Part shown: piece after piece, positions 61,042 through 64,000 of the stretch
Position numbering within the stretch: position 1 is the stretch's first letter
Layout: each line of letters begins with the position of its first letter
Assembly (NCBI RefSeq): GCF_014653175.1
Contig: NZ_BNAG01000005.1
Location: 1-64,000 of the forward strand
Source: Roseivirga thermotolerans
GTDB taxonomy: Bacteria > Bacteroidota > Bacteroidia > Cytophagales > Cyclobacteriaceae
DNA length: 64,000 nucleotides
Reading direction: 5' to 3'
Program-made: the position numbers and the translations under genes
The notes under the pieces: model-generated
What the model saw: the letters and a program-made list of their open reading frames with translations, nothing else
Told to the model about the DNA's origin: nothing
Databases searched by the model: none

Positions 61042-62151
61042 TTAACTCCTATTAAAAAACTCGGTCATCTTAGCTATAACAAAATCCTGTCGGTCATGTT
61101 CCAGGCCAGGATAAACAGGTAGCGAAAGGGCTTGGTTCTGAAGTTTAAAGGCAACCGGAAAGTCGGTTGCTTTTGTGTTTACAGTTGAGTAGGCCTTGGT
61201 AAAGGGCAGGGCCTTCGGATAGTGGATCTGAGTTTGAACACCGCAATCCTTTAAGTAAGCCTTCAAATCATCACGATGCTCTATTAACACTTGAAAGACA
61301 TGGTATACATGCTCATTGTTATCGGCTTTATGGGGCAATTGTACAGCTGAAATACCTTCTAAGCCCTTAAAATAGCGCAAGGCCAGCGCATTGCGCTCCT
61401 TATTCCAACCATCAATATATTTCAATTTAATGTTCAACACTGCCGCCTGTAGGGTGTCCATGCGGCTGTTCATACCTGCAAACTCATGGTCATGTTTGTC
61501 TAAAGCCCCGTGGTTGGCCATCTTTCGGCAAGCTGTGTACAATGCCTTATCGTTTGTTACAATCGCTCCGGCATCGCCCAAAGCCCCAAGGTTCTTGGTC
61601 GGATAAAAGCTAAAGACTGCAGCATGGCCAACGGTGCCTGCCATGGCACTCTTCTGTTGGGCAAAGTGTGCCTGGGCACAGTCTTCAACCACCCAAAGTC
61701 CATGAGCCTCGGCCACCTTCATAAGAGAATCCATATTGGCCATTTGACCATAGAGGTGTACCGGCACAATGGCTTTTGTACGCGGGGTAATCTTTTCTTC
61801 GAGTTGTGCCACATCAATGCAGTAAGTTTCTGCATCAACATCCACAAACACCGGTACCGCTCCAAGGTTAGAAACCACCTCAGCATCTGAAATCCAGGTC
61901 ATGGCCGGAACCAACACTTCATGCCCCTGACCAACACCCAGCATCTTGAGTACTATAAAAAGCGCGTCTGTGCAATTGCCAACGGCCAGGCAATGTTCAA
62001 CCCCCAGCTTTTGAGCAAAAGCCTTTTCAAAATTGGTGACGGCACTACCATGCACAAAATACGACTCATCCATAACCTGACGATAAGCTCCGTCAAGCTC
62101 TTCCCTTAGCGAGTCATGAATGGGTTTTAAATCTAAATAGGGAACTCTCAT
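61042..62151 (-). CDS. DegT/DnrJ/EryC1/StrS-family aminotransferase
   Basis: PLP-dependent aminotransferase acting on keto-sugars for cell-surface glycans. The 369-residue protein has the PLP lysine Lys186 in FSFYPTKNLGALGDAG, the ring-stacking/Asp region VVEDCAQAHF (Asp157), and the active-site segment NCTDALFIVLKML. The N-terminus RVPYLDLKP is usual. ATG 62151 is chosen over an ATG 23 codons upstream because the family begins with VPYLDL. No sugar gene is beside it, so the substrate is unknown. Confidence 0.9.
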   Translation of the reverse strand: MRVPYLDLKPIHDSLREELDGAYRQVMDESYFVHGSAVTNFEKAFAQKLGVEHCLAVGNCTDALFIVLKMLGVGQGHEVLVPAMTWISDAEVVSNLGAVPVFVDVDAETYCIDVAQLEEKITPRTKAIVPVHLYGQMANMDSLMKVAEAHGLWVVEDCAQAHFAQQKSAMAGTVGHAAVFSFYPTKNLGALGDAGAIVTNDKALYTACRKMANHGALDKHDHEFAGMNSRMDTLQAAVLNIKLKYIDGWNKERNALALRYFKGLEGISAVQLPHKADNNEHVYHVFQVLIEHRDDLKAYLKDCGVQTQIHYPKALPFTKAYSTVNTKATDFPVAFKLQNQALSLPVYPGLEHDRQDFVIAKMTEFFNRS

Positions 62152-62240
62152 TGCTGAAAGATAAAGAAAAATACTCCTGAGAGCAGTCTCTGCTATGGGC
62201 ACTATTATTAAATTAGACATTCATTTAACACATAGTAACT

Positions 62241-62810
62241 ATGGCTAGTCCTGAAGAAATGTTGCAAACCATGATTGCCAATATGGCTGAGAAAACCGGA
62301 AAAACACTTGAAGAGTGGAAGGCCGTGCTCCATAAAGCAGCGCTTGGCAAACATGGAGAGATAATGAAGCTTTTGAAAGGCGAGTATGGTGTGAGCCATG
62401 GTTTTGCAAACACCATTGCACAGCTTTATCTGAAGCCCGAGTTGCTAGAGAAACAAACCGCCTCTGATGATTCGCTAGACCGGGAACTTTTAAAAGGTAA
62501 AGAAGATATTGCCCCCCTCTTTTACACAGTAAAAAATTTGTTCAAAGCACTTAAGGGCGAGGTAGAGTTTGCCTACAAAAAAACCTATATCAGCCTGCGC
62601 ACTCCCAAAAAGCAATTTGCTCTTCTGCAGCCAAGCACAAAAACACGCTTAGATATTGGCCTTAACCTAAAAGGGATTGAGCCCGAAGGTAAGATTGAAG
62701 CTGCCGGAAGCTGGAATAGTATGGTCACCCACCGCATCAGAATTCAGCAGGTAGAAGACCTTGAGGGTTTGCAGGCGTGGTTTCAAAGAGCTTACGAAGC
62801 AAATCTTTAG
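62241..62810 (+). CDS. DUF4287/DUF5655 protein
   Basis: A 189-residue cytoplasmic protein. The N-terminal DUF4287 region is MLQTMIANMAEKTGKTLEEW and GEYGVSHGFANTIAQLYL. The C-terminal DUF5655 region has EVEFAYKKTYISLRTPKKQF and TRLDIGLNLKG. Such proteins are of unknown function; DUF5655 resembles a small nucleic-acid-binding or transport-like domain. ATG start. It is divergent from the aminotransferase. Confidence 0.85.
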   Translation: MASPEEMLQTMIANMAEKTGKTLEEWKAVLHKAALGKHGEIMKLLKGEYGVSHGFANTIAQLYLKPELLEKQTASDDSLDRELLKGKEDIAPLFYTVKNLFKALKGEVEFAYKKTYISLRTPKKQFALLQPSTKTRLDIGLNLKGIEPEGKIEAAGSWNSMVTHRIRIQQVEDLEGLQAWFQRAYEANL

Positions 62811-62836
62811 GGGCTTGCCCGACAAATCTCCTCCCA

Positions 62837-63229
62837 ATGCCCAACAAGTTTCAACCCATAGCATTTCAAGATTTAGACGATCTGTTTGCGTTTTTACCTG
62901 AAGAAGAGCTGAGTCTTGTCAACACCCTGAGAAACCTGGTGTATGAGTGTATTCCGGAAGTGAAAGAAAAACTAAGCTATAATGTTCCGTTCTTTAGAGC
63001 GCGAAAAACCATATGCTTTATTTGGCCGGGTTCCGTGCCATGGGGCGGTACATTTGAAGGTGTACAGTTTGGATTTGCACAGGGTCATTTACTTTCTGAC
63101 CAAACCTACCTGACCTCAGGAAAACGCAAATATGTAAGAACCAGAACTTATAAGAAGTTAACTCCCGAAGATTTGGAAACCCTGAGAGGTCTGTTGTTCG
63201 AGGCTGCCGATTTAGACCGCTCAAAGTAA
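62837..63229 (+). CDS. DUF1801-type protein
   Basis: A 130-residue cytoplasmic protein of the YdhG/YjbR-like DUF1801 family, with IPEVKEKLSYNVPFFRARKTICF and FEGVQFGFAQGHLL, unknown function. ATG 62837 is preferred to an upstream ATG at 62777 because the family starts near FQDLDDLFAFLP and the upstream one overlaps the previous gene. It lies 26 bases after the DUF4287 gene in the same direction. Confidence 0.8.
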   Translation: MPNKFQPIAFQDLDDLFAFLPEEELSLVNTLRNLVYECIPEVKEKLSYNVPFFRARKTICFIWPGSVPWGGTFEGVQFGFAQGHLLSDQTYLTSGKRKYVRTRTYKKLTPEDLETLRGLLFEAADLDRSK

Positions 63230-63245
63230 TTAAGAACTCGTAAGC

Positions 63246-63303
63246 ATTGCCACTCCACAAAGAGCCAATCCTTCTTTAGGAAAACCAATCTGTGGAGGGC
63301 AAT
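63246..63303. repeat. Bulged inverted repeat between convergent genes
   Basis: ATTGCC-A-CTCCACA (63246-63259) pairs with TGTGGAG-GGCAAT (63291-63303), 13 bp with one bulged A. It lies between the DUF1801 gene and the convergent reductase gene. There is an inner TCCT/AGGA stem in the 31-base loop. It may terminate both transcripts, but lacks a T tract. Confidence 0.45.
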
Positions 63304-63310
63304 ATTCATT

Positions 63311-64000
63311 TTAGGCATTCACCGTAGCTGGTGCATATGTAGTATAGCCCTGAGCTCCCGGGGTATAAAAGGTGCTCTGATCGGGTTGTGCCAGTGGCAG
63401 GTTTTCTTTCATGCGCGTAACCAAATCAGGGTTGGCAATAAAAGGAACCCCAAAGGCTATCAGGTCGGCCTTGCCCTGCTCGATATCTTTCTGAGCAGAA
63501 TCTTTTGCATAAGCTCCATTCAAAATCAGAGTCCCGGAAAACTCTCTCCTAAGCGTTTGCTTAATAGAATCCGGAACCGGAACTTGGGTCATGGCAGACA
63601 TATCGGCCATATGTAAGTAGGCAATACCCATGGCGTTGAGTTGTCTGGCAATAAATTCATATTGCGCATCTATGCCTTCGAATGCTCCCATACTATTGAA
63701 CACACCGTATGGAGAAATTCTCACTCCCACCTTGTCTTTTCCAATAGCATCAATAGTCGCTTTAGTTACCTCAAGTAAAAATCTGGACCTGTTTTCGCTA
63801 CTTCCTCCATACTCATCGGTGCGCTGGTTGGATTTTGGATTTAGAAACTGGTTGATCAAATATCCGTTGGCTCCATGAAGTTCTACCCCATCAAACCCCG
63901 CCTCCACGGCCAGCCGGGCTGTTTCGGCATATTCCTTTATGGTGCTTTTTACTTCTTCCAGGGTCATTGCCTGTGGTTCGGAAATAGGCAGCATGCCCTC
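63311..64000 (-). CDS. Old Yellow Enzyme-family alkene reductase, partial
   Basis: FMN-dependent NADH:flavin oxidoreductase of the NemA/OYE group that reduces activated double bonds. Only the C-terminal 229 codons are in the window; the gene continues past the right edge. Visible are the phosphate/active-site region GFDGVELHGANGYLINQFL, the family motif TDEYGGSSENRSRF, and the FMN-phosphate region near the end (LILNGAYAKD, DLIAFGVPFIANPDL). The frame enters from the edge as EGMLPISEPQ, consistent with the loop just before the active-site His/Asn. No neighbour suggests a specific substrate. Confidence 0.93.
   Translation of the reverse strand, partial: EGMLPISEPQAMTLEEVKSTIKEYAETARLAVEAGFDGVELHGANGYLINQFLNPKSNQRTDEYGGSSENRSRFLLEVTKATIDAIGKDKVGVRISPYGVFNSMGAFEGIDAQYEFIARQLNAMGIAYLHMADMSAMTQVPVPDSIKQTLRREFSGTLILNGAYAKDSAQKDIEQGKADLIAFGVPFIANPDLVTRMKENLPLAQPDQSTFYTPGAQGYTTYAPATVNA

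Noticed and set aside
1-64000. CRISPR arrays, insertion sequences, prophage or integrase genes
   Set aside because: No direct-repeat arrays with spacers, no transposase or integrase motifs were seen on either strand.

Overview
The window comes from a Bacteroidota chromosome, most likely a marine member of the Cytophagales (Flammeovirgaceae/Cyclobacteriaceae-like). The evidence is two SusC/SusD receptor pairs, a PorE-like envelope protein, a GLPGLI protein, DUF4924 and DUF5916 proteins, and promoters of the Bacteroidota type (-7 box TAnnTTTG with a -33 TTG). Apart from one tRNA-Leu there are no RNA genes. I saw no insertion sequence, prophage or CRISPR array, and gene density is high.

Layout. 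1-4.6 kb: a leftward block of purA, a STAS protein, a Fur-like regulator and a Rel/Spo (p)ppGpp enzyme. 4.6-8.2 kb: a rightward tRNA-Leu, trigger factor, clpP and clpX (protein folding and quality control). 8.2-12.1 kb: queD, then a conserved but little-studied trio (SxtJ-like membrane protein, NodU/CmcH carbamoyltransferase, 49-residue DUF5989 protein) downstream of an hldD-like epimerase. 12.1-28.4 kb: two SusCD nutrient-uptake loci. The first ends in two small exported proteins, an SGNH hydrolase with a TPR-like tail, and a very large FG-GAP/ASPIC lipoprotein. 28.6-34 kb: PorE-like OmpA protein, queE, folD and lepA. 34.2-46.2 kb: mixed envelope and housekeeping genes (DUF4924, MG2-type protein, amidohydrolase, methyltransferase, DUF5916 barrel, ACP phosphodiesterase-like protein that appears to start at ATT, crcB, M42 peptidase).

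46.3-51.5 kb holds what I consider the most interesting system. It has two paralogous secreted pilin-like proteins with the same C-terminal heptapeptide, a PapD/DUF916-like periplasmic chaperone, and a 971-residue predicted outer-membrane barrel flanked by Ig-like and SdrD/Cna-B-like domains. Together they look like a Bacteroidota counterpart of a chaperone-usher (or WxL/WxIP) surface-fibre system that I cannot match to a named pathway.

51.9-61 kb: a heme/hemoglobin-type TonB receptor with a small exported partner ending in a Pro-rich Cys tail, then a two-component system divergent from a GLPGLI protein and a second TonB-type outer-membrane protein. 61-64 kb: a DegT-type sugar aminotransferase, two small DUF proteins, and an Old Yellow Enzyme reductase that runs off the right edge.

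Several start codons were moved from the longest possible reading frame, using signal peptides, conserved N-termini or the position of a -7 box. Functions rest on sequence motifs recognised by eye; no database search was run.
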